Source: Symsagittifera roscoffensis (taxonomy: Eukaryota > Xenacoelomorpha > Acoela > Convolutidae). From it: DNA of 64,000 nucleotides. Positions within the stretch are counted from its first letter, which is position 1. Every line of letters starts with the position of its first letter. Made by a program: the position numbers and the translations under genes. The stretch spans positions 57,048,338 through 57,112,337 of the forward strand of contig NC_087064.1 in the NCBI RefSeq assembly GCF_963678635.1, read 5' to 3'. A model generated the notes under the pieces. The model had not been told where the DNA came from. It saw only the letters and a program-made list of their open reading frames with translations, and made no database searches. Positions 10,741-24,300 of the stretch are shown piece by piece.

Positions 10741-10819
10741 TGAAGATTTTTGCGATGATATAAACATCAGACTAAGAGAACAAGAATGATATACTCTTCC
10801 AAAGATTCGATCATTGTAG

Positions 10820-11300
10820 ATAACCCTCCTTTTGATGCTCGCGATACAAAAGATTTGCTCATTCACTAAAGTGCTCTGGTTTCTGGATGAAGTTTTGAAA
10901 CTGAGAGTCAGTGAAATTAGGTTGAAAACCTACCATATTATGACAAATAGAGGTGGTTTAAAAACTAGATTGATGCCATCGATCATTTCAAGTATCAAAC
11001 GACTGGCTGAGAGTAAAAACTTCATCACTTCGACTCAAAATTACGCAGTGTTTATTTATGTCAACCGAGTTCTGGAACGCCATTTCATGCAAAAATTAAC
11101 ACTGAAGAAGATTTAGAAACTCTCAAGAACCCAATTATTCGTGAGCACCAACAACAACAGCGAGTTGAAACATTTAGGCTGCTGATAAAACCAAGTTTTA
11201 AAGGAAACAAAAGACGACTTCTGGATGATGAAGAGCAAATAATGCGGTTATATGCGTCTCTATCTCGAAAGCAAAAAAGGCGTTTGTGGAAATAACGAAG
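10820..11300 (+). pseudogene. Unrecognised ORF remnants, possibly frameshifted coding sequence
   Basis: A plus-strand frame 10832-11116 (94 residues) overlaps another frame that is open from about 11025 to a TAA at 11293-11295. The latter is rich in charged residues and Gln (I-R-E-H-Q-Q-Q-Q-R-V-E-T-F-R-L-L, then D-D-E-E-Q-I-M-R-L-Y) and has a coding look. I do not recognise the protein. It may be part of a mobile element or a lost exon. Confidence 0.25.
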
Positions 11301-11329
11301 GAAAAAAAAGGAAAACATTGGAAGGAATT

Positions 11330-12120
11330 AGTTCCTGAATTAAACTCGAAATATTTTTGTTTGTTTACTAGCAGCTTCTTCTAAGAAGACGAACTGACAA
11401 TGAAATTTCTGTCAGAAAGGCTGAACTTAGCAGAGAGTGTATTTGTTAAGATAGTTGAATACTGATTTGGTATATGTACTATCAGAGCGAAAATAAAACT
11501 TTTTTTAAATTTTCAAGCAAAAAAAAAATTCTCAATTGATTTTTTGTAAAGTTTATTTAAAAATAACGAAGAAAGAACTAATCAAAAAAAGTAAATTGAA
11601 GGGATAGTGTTTTTTTTCTTTTTTTGTGTGTGTTTTTTTATCTCCACCTTTGAGTGCTGCGACTCCCGCGGCAACAAATTGTAAAACGTCACTCAGGTGT
11701 ACTTTTTTATAGAATGGAACACTGCTACTTCCGCGGTTACCATCCTGCAAGTGAGAATAAGTTTGATGCCTAACTACGACTTCAGCGGTGTTGCTTCAGG
11801 CAGAACTCAGACGATATGTGTGTAAGTATTAAAGCGTGTGTTTGAGTTCATGATTTTGTCAGAATCTCAATAGGTTATTCTGCGACTTCCGCTCTACAAC
11901 TACAATTTCGTCTCAAGTTTTATACAAAACACACACTAAATGGAAAATAAAATAAAAAAGGGAAAGAAAGGAAAAAGTAAATCGAGAAGAATAAAATCGA
12001 AACATAAATCGCAGTGAGGACAAAACGGATTGATAAATTTTTGAAAAAAGAAGTACACGTCTCGGCTCGTACTTATACGAAATATAAGATCACTGTATAA
12101 AAGTTTTAGTTATTTGGGAT
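11330..12120. repeat. AT-rich spacer with four copies of a GC-rich C(T/A)GC(G)ACTTCCGCGG-like motif
   Basis: Related GC-rich motifs appear near 11660, 11723, 11775 and 11881, in sequence that is otherwise strongly AT-rich. They lie just upstream of the LINE at 12120, so they could be remnants of its 5' region. That is inference from position. Confidence 0.35.
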
Positions 12121-14400
12121 TTTTTTTTCAGAACTGGAAAACAAACCACTGGCAATAGCAGTAACCGAGACATGGTGCAATAAAAATACAAACAAAAATA
12201 CGCTAAGTCTAAATGGATATCAAAAAAATTCTTGCCTGCAAAAGAACAAAAAGAGGCAGGGGCGTAGGAATGTCAATCAAAAATCAACACGATTTTTAAA
12301 GATGACTGTAAGCCATCAATTACAATTTTTTTTGGTGAAAATGTTGAGAGAGGGAGAAAAATTGCTTTTAACTGTGTTTTACAAATCACCAAATGTTGTA
12401 ATAGATGGAACTTTAGACATTATTCAAGAATACACGCGGAGTGTAAAAAGCCAAACTAATTGCAAACACATACTTTACGGAAATATTAAAAAAAAGTATG
12501 ATTAAAGACACGAAAAGTTAAAAAAAAAACTTTTGAACAACATATTATTTCAATGAATGCAGCCAAGATTAACAAGCAACCCAACTAGAGAAACAGCTAA
12601 ATCACAGATCTGGATCGATGTTTTTTCACAAATTGTTCAAGCTCAGCTGAAACAATAGTTACATCATTATCAGATCATCTTGGTGTATACTAAAAAACGG
12701 AAGAATCTTTTAGTGAAAAGAACAAAATTAATTTTACACGATGAAGAAATTGAACAGACCATTCAAGAGGCTTCAATCGAAAGAAAAAAAACTAGACCTC
12801 AATTTTTTTATTTACAAAAATTACAGGTAACTAAAAATGAATTTTTTCTAAATCTATTGTTGAACTAGCTTCTAAATTAAACGAAAGTTTACAATCAATA
12901 TTGAACGAAATATTACAAGAAAAGGGAAATTTTTTTTGCCCTAACTACTAGGATTGGTTGAGCAATCGGGCGAAAAATATAGCAGCAAGAAAAAAAACTC
13001 TTTAAAAAATTTTTCCGGGAAAAATCGCAGGTAGCTTGGTAAACTTTTAAAAACTATATAAATAAAGCAAAAGTGTGAATCAAGACAATTAAAACTAGTT
13101 ACTACGAAAACAAAAAAAATCAATCAAAGACAGTTCAAAAAGTTTGTTCCAATTAGCTAAAAAATTTAATGGTGTTCACATGAATCAAAGAGTAGATTTC
13201 AATCCCGATAACATGAACGACTACTTTGTAAATATAGGGAAACAAACAGGAAAAAACTTCGAACTACTGATGAATTTAGAAACCGTGAAAACAGTGACTG
13301 AGTCAATGTTCTTTCAGAAAACAAGCAGTCATGAAACTTTTTGTTTTATTAAGTTTGAAAAACAAAACATCAGCAGACTGTGAAGGCTATAATATTTATC
13401 TAAATAATATAATAAATCCCGCAGTATGTACTTATCTTGCTAGGCTGTTCAATCGTTGCCTTCAGGGGCAGTACTTTCCTTGAATTTTGAAATTTGCCCT
13501 TGTATCACGGCTTTTTAAGAGTGGAAAGAAAGATAACTCTGGAAATTACAGATCAGTTTCTCTTCTTCCAGTAATCAGTAAAGAGCTTGAAAAGCCAATT
13601 TGTAGCAGAGTGAAAAATTTTATATTATCGCAAAAATTTTTCAAGGCCAATCAATTTTGTATAACAATTAAAAAAATTAACAGTTGAAGCAGTTTTGGAT
13701 GTTATAGAGACTATCTCGAAAAGTTTATCAGCCAAAGAAGATGTCGCATGTACCTTTATTGATTTGTCCAAAGCAATTGATACCGTTGATCATTCAATTC
13801 TTCTTGGAAAATGTTATCAATATGGCGCTAGATACCCAATTCATAGAATTCTGAAGTCGCACCTTGAAAACAGATACCAATATATTGATATTGAAAAACA
13901 GTTATTACAGAAATATTCGATAGAGTTTGGGGTGCCCCACGGTTTGGTGCTTGGTCCCTTACTGTTTCTGCCTTACGTGAACGATCTTCCTGAATTTTGT
14001 ACTAAATAAAAAATAACCATTTTCGCAGATGACAAAACATTGTTTAAAATTGTTAAAGATGAAGGTAAATCAATCTCTGACGAATTACAGCGCATTTCGT
14101 TATACATGAAGAGCAATAAGGTTACAGTTAAGGAAGGTCAAAATGAAGTTCTACTATTGAAGCCAAAATTAAACAGCAAGATCATTTTGAACAACAAAGC
14201 ATTTTAAATAACAAATGAAATGAAATATCTAGGGGTTACATTGGACAGCACTCATGAGCACAAGCAAAATATAAATCACTTGATAAATCGATTGTCATCA
14301 AACACAGGCAAAATTTATCACTACAAACTTTTTTGGAGTCATAAATCTTTTTAAATTTCATATAAGGCTTGTATTCAACCAGTGATATAATATGGAAAAC
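12120..14400 (+). mobile_element. Broken non-LTR retrotransposon (LINE) with endonuclease and reverse transcriptase
   Basis: The plus strand carries, in scattered frames: endonuclease motifs (A-I-A-V-T-E-T-W near 12145-12175; R-G-R-G-V-G-M-S-I near 12255-12280; T-V-F-Y-K-S-P near 12370; S-D-H-L-G-V-Y near 12670-12690), then RT motifs (K-D-N-S-G-N-Y-R-S-V-S-L-L near 13520-13570; F-I-D-L-S-K-A-I-D-T-V-D-H near 13757; G-V-P-H-G-L-V-L-G-P-L-L-F-L near 13930-13970; F-A-D-D near 14020) and the Y-L-G-V-T-L-D segment near 14225. This is the order of APE-type LINEs of the CR1/Jockey/I kind. Many stops and shifts show it is inactive. I cannot place it in a clade. Confidence 0.85.
13487..14040 (+). pseudogene. 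LINE reverse transcriptase fragments
   Basis: Two plus-strand ORFs (13487-13687 and 13695-14009) cover RT blocks 1-5, which copy the element RNA at a nicked target. The Asp of motif A (F-I-D-L-S-K-A) and the F-A-D-D of motif C are present, but a stop at 14007-14009 separates motif B from motif C and a frame change separates the two ORFs. In the usual motif-A stretch S-K-A-F-D-T-V-D-H the Phe is Ile. The relic continues with the thumb region to about 14330. Confidence 0.82.
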
Positions 14401-15395
14401 TGTTATATGGTCTGGCAAATAAAACTGATTCAAAAAGTGTTGTTATAGCACAAACAGAATTTTACGAATTCTTTTCAACTTAATAAACGAACACTCAACA
14501 ATTAGTGAAAAACAAATCCAAAACATTTATTTGTCTAAAGTCGAAGAAGAAGGCCGATACCTATCAAAACAGAACAATTAGCTTCAGGATCGAAAAACTT
14601 ATGAACTTTTAAATAAAATTTGATAAATCAATTTCAGTGGACACAAGGACAACAACGACTTAAAAAAATGTTGCATCAGTTTCGAGATCTTTATATAATA
14701 GACAACAAAACTTTTTAGAATTATTCTGAAAAGTCGTGTCTTTTCTTTTTTGCCTCCTGCATCCAACTCGGTAAAAGAACAAAATGTTTTGCGTTTTTTT
14801 ATATTTATTTTTTGGTTTTAGACAAGCATTTTTGTAAGATAAATCAAAAATGTTATGATTTATTGATAAGCAAAATTATCTTTACTCTTACGGCGTCACT
14901 CGACCGGCTAAACACCTTTGACGTTCTCCCAAGTGTATTTGTTTTGCATATACTTGGAAACTAATTTATCATGATTATAAACGCAATTTAGACTAAAATG
15001 TTTTGTGCAATTTAAGCGCGAAAAGATCTAACCCGGAGATCTATTTAAGCTGAACTAAACAATAGCTTAGTAAGAAAAACTAAGCTCGCCTCTCGCAGCG
15101 TACATGTGATTTCTCGTACCGAACTTGTAGCCATGTGATTGGAAGACAACTATCACTACCACTGCACCACAACAACTCGACATTTGAGTCACATTTTCTC
15201 CATCGTCCCATTTTGATGATTTAAAATAGCTATTTTGCCATAGTTCTTTTTAGCTTCCTAAGATGCTCAGAAAAATAAGTTTGCAAATGAATATCGAAAA
15301 ACAGTGTCTCTCCAATGTGTGAAGAAAACAGCGGAAATAGATTCAATTACAACAAATGATTAAGTTAGAAGAGTCAGTTTTTCTTCACTACATTT
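14400..15395. other. LINE 3' tail and SCCPDH 3' flank
   Basis: No gene. 14400-14720 continues degraded LINE-like sequence. The rest is AT-rich downstream DNA of SCCPDH and includes the tRNA-like stretch listed separately. I could not choose a polyadenylation signal with confidence. Confidence 0.4.
15105..15180 (-). ncRNA. tRNA-Gly(UCC)-like relic (SINE head or tRNA pseudogene)
   Basis: On the minus strand an A-box-like GTGGTGCAGTGGTAGTG is followed by a CTTCCAA anticodon-loop region and a degenerate B box (AAGTTCGGTACGA). The arrangement resembles tRNA-Gly(UCC), but the acceptor and T stems no longer pair properly. It is therefore a decayed tRNA-derived sequence, not a working tRNA gene. Confidence 0.4.
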
Positions 15396-18300
15396 CTAGG
15401 CATCAGACGATTCGTCTTCCGAGGACGAGACGAGTTCAATCTGGAATCCACAGCCTCTGAGTCGTTCAATCAGAGTGGTGTCTCGGAAAGCAATGCCAGG
15501 CGTATACACTCCACCTCTAGAAAAAATCACATTGCTATATTAGACATTTTTTGAAGATTTTCTCGGCTTTTTCAAGTTTCACACCATACCCTTCAAAATG
15601 TAATGTAAAATTGTCTAAAAATTGGTCACATCACAATTTGAATGACAGTTGTATAAATCTTTTCACACTGAATGTTTTTACCGTGAGTTCGGAGTATAAC
15701 ATCGAAAGCCATTATAGTAATTCGAAATTGATGGCAAAATCAAAAAAGGGATTGCAAAAGATCCACTAGTGCATTGCTAATTTAGCTATTTGCCAAAGAA
15801 TTTCGGCCCATTTTCCACACCGCATCGGCATTTTTTACCGTCTAAGGCTTTTGTTTACATGTAAAACTGTTATGAAAATTTTAGCGATAAAATCTATTGC
15901 TATAGAAATTTTCGCTATGCTTTTGTGACCCCTTTTCCAGACACATTTTACTGTTATACATAGTAATCATGTATTCACTGGTAGACATAGTTAAATACAT
16001 CACTTCAACAGAAGAGTGTTTGAAGAGCCTCAAACGATTTTGAGCCATAGTTTCCCAATGCAAATCGAATTTTCTCCGAGCTTTTTCTTGTTAGGACCAC
16101 TCTCGTAGAACGAGGAGTAACTATGGCGTAGGGTGGGGCTTTTCTCTACTTTAGATAGTTCAAAAAAGCTCACAGGGGCACAAGTTAGGTATTACATTGC
16201 AGCCCTTTCAGTCGTAAATCTAAAACTAAAAAGATATTTCAACAACTTTTCTCAGTATCGCGAGAAAAATTGGTCGGAAAATGATTTTTAGTTAATTTAC
16301 TGCAGAGCAACTGATCCTGTTCTGCGATCAATTTCTGATCATTCCAATATTTTTGTAAATATTTTCATTTTGTCCATTTCTTAAGTTGAATTTTAATCTC
16401 TCCCATGAACCAAGAACTCAAGAACCATGAAGAATACTCAAGTCGTAACATTCTGTGCTATTTCATACATACTCATTTGGCATGTTGTCTGGTTCTTTCA
16501 GCAAACATAGGGCTGCCTCTAGAAATATGATGGATGTTCCAATGTACGCAGCATCTAAAAAATATCTGAAAATAAACCGAAACCTAGAAAAAAAAGTCAA
16601 TCATGGGATGCTAAATAACAATAACTAAAAAAAAAGAAACGGAAAAACTAAAAAACAGCAAAAAAGAAAATGTGCATTAAAATAAAGATAATGCTTGAAA
16701 GAAAATTAAGTTTATTTCATAATAAAAACTTGAAAAACTACGACATTCGAAATTGCTCCTTCGGAAAAGGAGACACCTGCTGTAACCTCTCAGCCCTTGC
16801 CTCTTACATTTTCACGTATCGTTTATTCTTAAATCTCAGGCAGGAAATCGTAGTATGCAGTATGAATCCATTTTATATACTTTTAACTACGCCATTACGA
16901 TCTTGCCAGAAATCTTTTTAAAAATGCAGCTCAAAACCATGAGAAAAGCTGCACCTTGCAAACACAAGAGAAAAAGATTAATGTAAGCCTTGAAAAAACA
17001 ACATGAGATGTACCGGGATCGAAACAGCAACCTGGAGACTAGGAGTGTCACTTCGGGTCGTTTGACAAAAAGCAAACACAAGCCAACAAAAAACAAATAG
17101 AACAAATTCTATTAAATTGCCAATGGTATGCAGAAAAAGTGCCACGGAATGAGTTGTGAGTTGGGTTGACAAAAATTAGATAAGTAATTTAACACTAAGC
17201 TCCCTAGCTTATTGGTGTGAATGGTGTGAAACACTGTATGCTCGGAAACCTCATCCAATTGAATTGCCTTTTTTCTGACTTCAAAATGTTTTCTAGCTTG
17301 TATCCTTACAACAAGCCTTAACATGTGGTTTATTGACAAATGTGTTTTCAAAATAAAAAAGGAACTCAAAAACAAGTGCTAAAATCAAATTTTATGCGGA
17401 AAGTTTAAAAGTTTTTCTTTCGAGCCAACTGATTCCTGGCTTTTGTTTTTTCAAAGAAAGCGTATACGCTATAGCACACGAAACAAATTATACTTTATGA
17501 AATGCACACATAGTGCTACGTAACCATTACTCAAAAGTCAGAAAGTTGAAACGTTCCAATATTAAGACATATCTAAGCGACATCAAGGAAAACAGAAAAA
17601 AGCATAATTTTTCAAGTTTTGAGGAAAAAATTTATTAACTCAGAGGTCTTTCAATTTCATGAATCTTTACACTTGCGAGAGCAATGGTCTTGCAATCGAG
17701 AACTTTCCTGTAAACAACTTTTCTTATAAAGTTGTAAAATAAGTTGCTTTATTATAGAACCTCAGCAATTTTGAGACCTTATAGACTATGGCCTAGAGGT
17801 AACGCGGATGCATTTGTACCCTAATATCTGGGGCTCAAGTCCCGGTCAAACTTTTTTTTTCAGCATGTATGAAATGGAATTTTGTACCAAAAAAAAACGA
17901 ATTATCGGATTTCGTTTGTCTGCTTATATTTTGTCGGCTTAGTCTCCACATCGAGGAATTTTCTTCCGCTGTCAACCTTTTTCATTGTAGATGCAAATGG
18001 TTTTAATTTATTCCAAAATTTTGTAAAATTAATAGCCCTGATGTTGTATATTTTCCTTGGTTTTCCTTTTTATTCTTTTTTTCGCTTTAAAAACATTTAA
18101 GCCTAAATGGTTTTTGCTTAGTTACCTTATTTTGTGTTGCTTAAGAGGCAAAACATGGTTGACTTTGAAAAAAAATTCAAGATAGTTTGTTTAGCAAGAT
18201 TTCAGCATCTTAAAACTTAAATGCTCAAAATTTTTTTATGACAACAATTTCTTCCGAAAATTGCTTGCTTTCGGCTCAATGGGCATCTACTCACTTGTTC

Positions 18301-21300
18301 TCGGCTTATTGGCCGCTCCGTAATTATTGAAATCTTATTTAATTCTGGTGGCTGTGTTTTCGACTGTTTTTCTGAAATTATTTTCATTTTTTCGCCCAAT
18401 TTTTTTTTTGCTATTGTCGACTCACTTTCTATGCTGTACTTGCTTTGTATCGCAAGTAATGAAAAACTCTACTTCATCTCTGTTGTTATGTTTTGATTTA
18501 TCTACCCGCATTAAAGTAAAATAAAATAACAAAAAGAAGAATTGCCGGAAGAATTTTTTTGATTCTGATGAGTTTTTGAAATAATCAATAGTTGAAAATA
18601 AAAATCATTCATCTTTTCGCGTCAATTGCAAGGATTTTATCAAAGGGCATAATACGAAGTGAGCTTAAAAAAATCACAAGTGTATCTGCGAAAAATAAAA
18701 TTTGAGCGTGAACACAATCCACGACCAAACAATAGTTTTAATTTATTTCATTGCTGTTGCAAAAAAAATCTTAGGTCGCATAAATACTTTACCTGGTCCT
18801 CGGAATACTGAGGTTGCATGCACAGTGGGTTGTTTCTTCTGATCTCTCTCGAAGCTACTGACGAAGCCCTGTCCTTTAAAGTACACTGCAAAAGACGCCT
18901 CCGACATCTGCGAAAATACATCAAAAATCAATTCAAGGAAGTATTTTTTGGATCATTATAATAATTTACGTTTTTCTTTCAACGCGACTGATTCATTCGG
19001 TTAAAAAATTTGAAATCGTTAAATGAAACCATTTACTATTATGTAGTCTTCTAATTTAATAAACCAGCGTTGCTACCAAAATAAAAAACAAGCAACTCGC
19101 TAGCTTTAACTCAAGCAGATAGGTGACGTAAATACAAGCAAAAAACTGTAAAAAGAAATACATGGCTAGCAAACAGTTGAAAAAAGTCAATGAACACTGA
19201 GACTAAAAAAATATTTGATTGAGTTTCAAAAAATATATATAAACTTAAATCTTAATTGAATTTTAAGACTAATTTATGATAGAGACGTTTTTGATAAAAT
19301 TAACCAAATTTGAGAAAAAATTGATCAATAGGTAACAACTTTACAAGGTAACAAGGTAACCCAGTAACAAGATGACCCAGTAGCTCAATTTGTCTTGAAA
19401 TGAATAATTACAAGGGTGAACACGTTTGAATTTGAATTATTCGCAGCTCTGAAAAAGTCACCTGTACGCATTGAGTATCATAAGTAAATGCCAAATTGAC
19501 AAATTTCAAACCTTCAGAACTGCACGAAAAATAATGGCATGTTGATTAAATTTAAGCTCAGGTTGTCGATATCTTCAAAGACGAAAAAGTTGTACCTTAA
19601 AAACTATTTCGATTACACTTTGCACTTAAATGTGCGACTGACGTAAGGATACAGTGCTGATTTAAATTAACCGGACAAAACGCGTTAAACTTGAATTTTA
19701 AAACGCATTTTGCTCAAATTGGGTTGAGTTTAGGTGAAAACTTATGAAGACAAAACTTGCTTAAAATTTTAGCAGAATTAATATGGTTTAATTTGTTTTG
19801 CGAAATTCGGGCTCAAAATTTTACCCCAAAAATGGGTCATTTTGGCTTTTCTTAGTTAATCAAAAATTACGCCGAAAATACCCAGTCGATCACAGACATA
19901 GTTATATCAAAGTGAGCCCCTTACGTAGCCCAACAAACTTTAAGAAGGGTATATTCTCCAAAAAAAATTTGCAAATCGTTTAAAAACTGTTTTTAAATAA
20001 AAAGTTGCTGTTTTATATAGTAAAAACGACCTTTTTTGTCTATCAAACAAAAATAAATTAACTTATACAATGTTTTGGAGAATATACCCTTCTTAAAGTT
20101 TGTTGGGCTATGTAAGGAGCTCACTTTGATATAACTATGTCTGTGATCGACTGGGTATTTTCGGCGTAATTTTTGATTAACTAAGAAAAGCCAAAATGAC
20201 CCATTTTTGGGGTAAAATTTTGGGCCCGAATTTCGCAAAACAAATTAAACCATATTAATCCAGCTAAAATTTTAAGCAAGTTTTGTCTTATAAGTTTTCA
20301 CCTAAACTCAACCCAATTTGAGCAAAATGCGTTTTAAATTTCAAGCTTAACGCATTTTGTCCGGTTAATTTAAATCAGCACTGTAAAATGAACTGATCGT
20401 ATAACACTGCACTCGCACAAAAAACGCTCAAAATTACACGATTTTAAAAAGTTCTAGAGTTTGAAAAATGACCAGAAGGAATTGCCAGAAGAAAACTGGA
20501 ATAAAATCATTCTACATAGTATATACTTCGCATTTCTTACCTGTTTTCGAGTCGGGCCTCCTTTGGAAAAACAACCACAAGAAAAGAATCGCGGATACTG
20601 AAACAAAAAGAAAGCTTTCCGCTAGTTTTGACAAAGGTATAAGTTTACTGTGTTATAGTAATTAACTATTACTATGTGAAATGACGATAAGTTTCCTTGT
20701 GTTGTACATATATATATTTTCACTTTTATGTTATAATTTGATTTGACGATGAGTTTGCTTGTGTTGTTTAAATTGAATTTAAAAAAAATAATATAGCCTC
20801 TGTGAAAATTACCAAGATAACAGAATATTTGGTGGCAGTACCTTTTGAAGGAGCCTTCTGGTGATTGAGTATTTGGCAAAAAGCGAAAAGATAGAACCAA
20901 ATAACATCATCAAAATGAGGTTGAACACGCCTCCAATAACTGCATAGGGTCTGAATCTGATCTAAAACATTCCAAAATACCACTTAGTCGTTAACATGTC
21001 TTCTCTAACATTTTTTGAAAAAAAAACATCGGTTACGTTAAAACTCCTCGCAGTTGAATCAGAGGATCGGATACAGTTTACCTTTGAAGCACGAACCCAA
21101 TATGCTTTCACAATATTACAGAAAGAAATCAGAGCAAATGTATGTCCGAAGGAAAATATATCTATGTCAATATACATAATGATTAAACCTGAATTGCCTA
21201 AAACTTAAGTCAGAGGATGGTGCTCTTGCTTTCTATGAATTAGAAAAAAAAACAACTGTTCCACCCCAAATTTACGAGAAGGACACTTAGTAAGGAGGTC

Positions 21301-24300
21301 TTACGGGATCACTTCTTTCTCGGAGTGCTAAATGTCTCTGGGTCCTCAACACCACTGACGCATCTGAGCCCATGAATGGAATGCAATAGCCTAACTTGGG
21401 ATCTCTGAAGAAGGCTCCACTAAATAAGCATATTGGTATTAATCAACAATATGACATTCATAAAGTCAACTACACGAAGACTAATTTCAGCTACCTAAGA
21501 CAAAAATTCGATGGAATGTCCCCAGCTTCTTGTATACTATTTCAATAAATTTAGCCCTAAATTTTACTGGTTATATTATTCGATGATTGAAATAACACTG
21601 AAGTGATTAAAAAGAACAAATCATTGCAACTTCATGACAGCCACTTAAAAGAGCGCCCTAATCCAAACCATGTCAAAATTCAGCTATGGTGCTAAGCTGT
21701 TTCAAGATTTAGGAAAAACTGTTCTGTATTCAGGGGCGTGCTTAAAAATTTTTGATGATAGAGGGAGAGCTCTCATCTTTTTAAGATAAATAATCTCCAG
21801 GGGTCGGACGCTCAGGGATTCGATCACCTCACCAACCAAAGTTTCCCCCTTTGTTATTTTTTATGATACCCATTTTTGCCCGACCAACCCTAAAATTTCC
21901 GCGAAAAAAGATATTTTCCCAGGTAATATCTGTTTTTCCGAAATTTTAGATTGCGCTTTTTCCATTGTGCAGAAACTTTGTGCGCATAGATGGCCTTTCT
22001 AGCAATTGAGTGTGCTGCTCCCTCAAATTAAGTGTATATTGGCTCCCAATAAAGTATTCAGGTTTGCCTCAAAAAAGCCCCGAAAAATGGATGCCTCAAA
22101 AAAGCACCATATGAGGGCTTTGGAAAACCCCTCGACATACTAGATGTTGTTCGCATTACCGATTTGGCAATCGTGGACCGTAATATTTGACTGGTTCAAG
22201 TCCCTGACTCTTCCTAAGTGCTTTCAGCTGGCCTTGATTTGCGAAGCCATGGATGGCTGATTGCCACGTGCCATCATTTGCAATATATCCACTGGGTCCT
22301 GGCTCAAACTTGAGATAACTCTCCACTCCTGTCAGTTCACCTGCGAAATTGATCAAAATCAGCTTCAGTCTAAATGATTCTCAACTCTATTTTAGAAAAA
22401 CTAACTCAAACATAAACAAGAGCAACCAAATTCAGCGCAAGCCGCATAAACTAATCTGGATAAAGCAATTATTTGCAGAAAAATCAGACGCAGTTTTCAA
22501 ATTTTTATAGTCTTTTCAAGATTTCGGCTAGAATACGCGGTAGCTGTGCAAGCAGCACAGAATTTTCTGGCTACAGCAATTCATGTAGGGGACTTCAAAA
22601 ATTCAAAACTTTGCTGTCATTTATCTAGTAAAAAGTTTTTGAGTTCAACTAAAAAATACAAGAATGACCGGTGATATATTACAATAGGTGGTAATTTTAA
22701 TTATAGTACATGTATTAAAATTGAGAACTACAATGCATAACATAATCATTTCATTTTCAATCATTTGTACACGCTGCTAAGATAGTTTTTGTAAATACAG
22801 TACTCTGCCACATGAAATGTTACTCAAAAACTCAAATTTTGCACTTAAGCCATAAAATTTGGCGTTTGAAATAAATTATAAAAACTGTGCGAAGTATAAC
22901 AAAAAGCGATCCAGTTATTTAACTGTAAATTACCACCTATTGTAATATATCACCGAATGACGTAAATGATTACGTAAAAACTGCAGTAGAAATGAATTGC
23001 GTGTCACCAAATTTGACTTCAGCGTCACAAATTTCTTAAATTTGGACTGGAAATAAAAAAACATATCACATCAAACTCAAACTTCATCGACAGATACAAC
23101 TTTTTTGGAATCTAAATTACTGCTGAATGGGACGTAACAAAAAACTAAAGTTGACCACCTACAAGCTTTAAATGGTCATAGTTAATAACAAGACTGCTCG
23201 TTATATCAGCGCAAATGTTCCGACTGTCCCTTAAATCATATCGAATAGTTTTTGGGAAAAGAAAATATTTAAAACCTTCAAATTTTGGACAAAATCAAAG
23301 TGTGAAATTTTGAGTTGTACGAAATTAATACGACTGATCTGATTAGCTAGCCTCAATTCAATTTGGAACGATTTTCTTGAGCGGGATAATTCACCACGCA
23401 TAAATAATTCCATTACGCTATCAGCAATATGAATGAATTCTTCAGAGCGAGCATAATTTAGTCCAGAACATGGCCAATTTCGCAACTTTCAAACCCCCAG
23501 AACTTTCCAAACAATGATCGAAGGTAAAATATCTTTTAACATTTGAACTGAGGAATTGCACATCTTCAATGGGGTATAAAAAATTTGTCGAAAACTGTAA
23601 TTTCGATCGGCGAAAATTGACTGAAAAAAAACCACACCGAGCATAAATATTCCGTTTTCTTCGAAAGACGGAACAATGAAATAACGTGATTCCTGCTAAT
23701 CGCAGAGGAGCCATCATCAGTAGGCCTTGACAGTCCTGTCGAGGATAGTCCACGAGTATTATCTCCCCACATTCCAGACTGTGTTATTTTGTTGAGCGAA
23801 GCTCTTTTCTTGCTACTCATGGCCGTTTTTTGTGTCTAGAACTTTCATGTGGTACCACTATTGCAGCCGAAATCGGTCATACCACTATGCTAAGTGTCTA
23901 TGCTATAATTAGGCGAAAATAAATCCACCTTACGCCATTGCTCCTTCCAATCCCTTTGTGAAATGGGCAGATCAAAAAGACCTATCCTATGACTTACATT
24001 TAAAGTTCCACTAAACTTTCGAACCGTTCCATTTAACGGTTGAGAGCGACGGATGGGAAATTAACTGAAAGTTCTGTCAGATCTATCAGAATAAATTGAA
24101 CCTAAAATATTTTAAAAAATCTTCAAACAACTTTTCTTGCCATCAATTAAAATTTTTGGAAATAAACCATAAGTCTTAACAGACGAAGACTAAACCAAAG
24201 GTTTTCGTTTGATGCCACGCTCAATATCATACGGTTATTTTTAACATGCCATTGGGTCGGATTAAACATGCATAATTAGTAAAACAAAACCAAAGACATT

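Larger units (their letters stand above)
16555..18792. other. SCCPDH intron 9
   Basis: 2.2 kb intron between exons 9 and 10. It contains the tRNA-derived SINE head at 17786-17860 and part of repeat family Q (18590-18730). The rest is AT-rich with no further gene seen. Confidence 0.8.

Noticed and set aside
15105-15180. Functional tRNA-Gly gene
   Set aside because: The acceptor and T stems do not pair and the B box is degenerate.
19798-20238. Two nearly identical ORFs in opposite directions (19798-19983 and 19993-20238)
   Set aside because: They are the two arms of the foldback MITE read in each direction, not genes.
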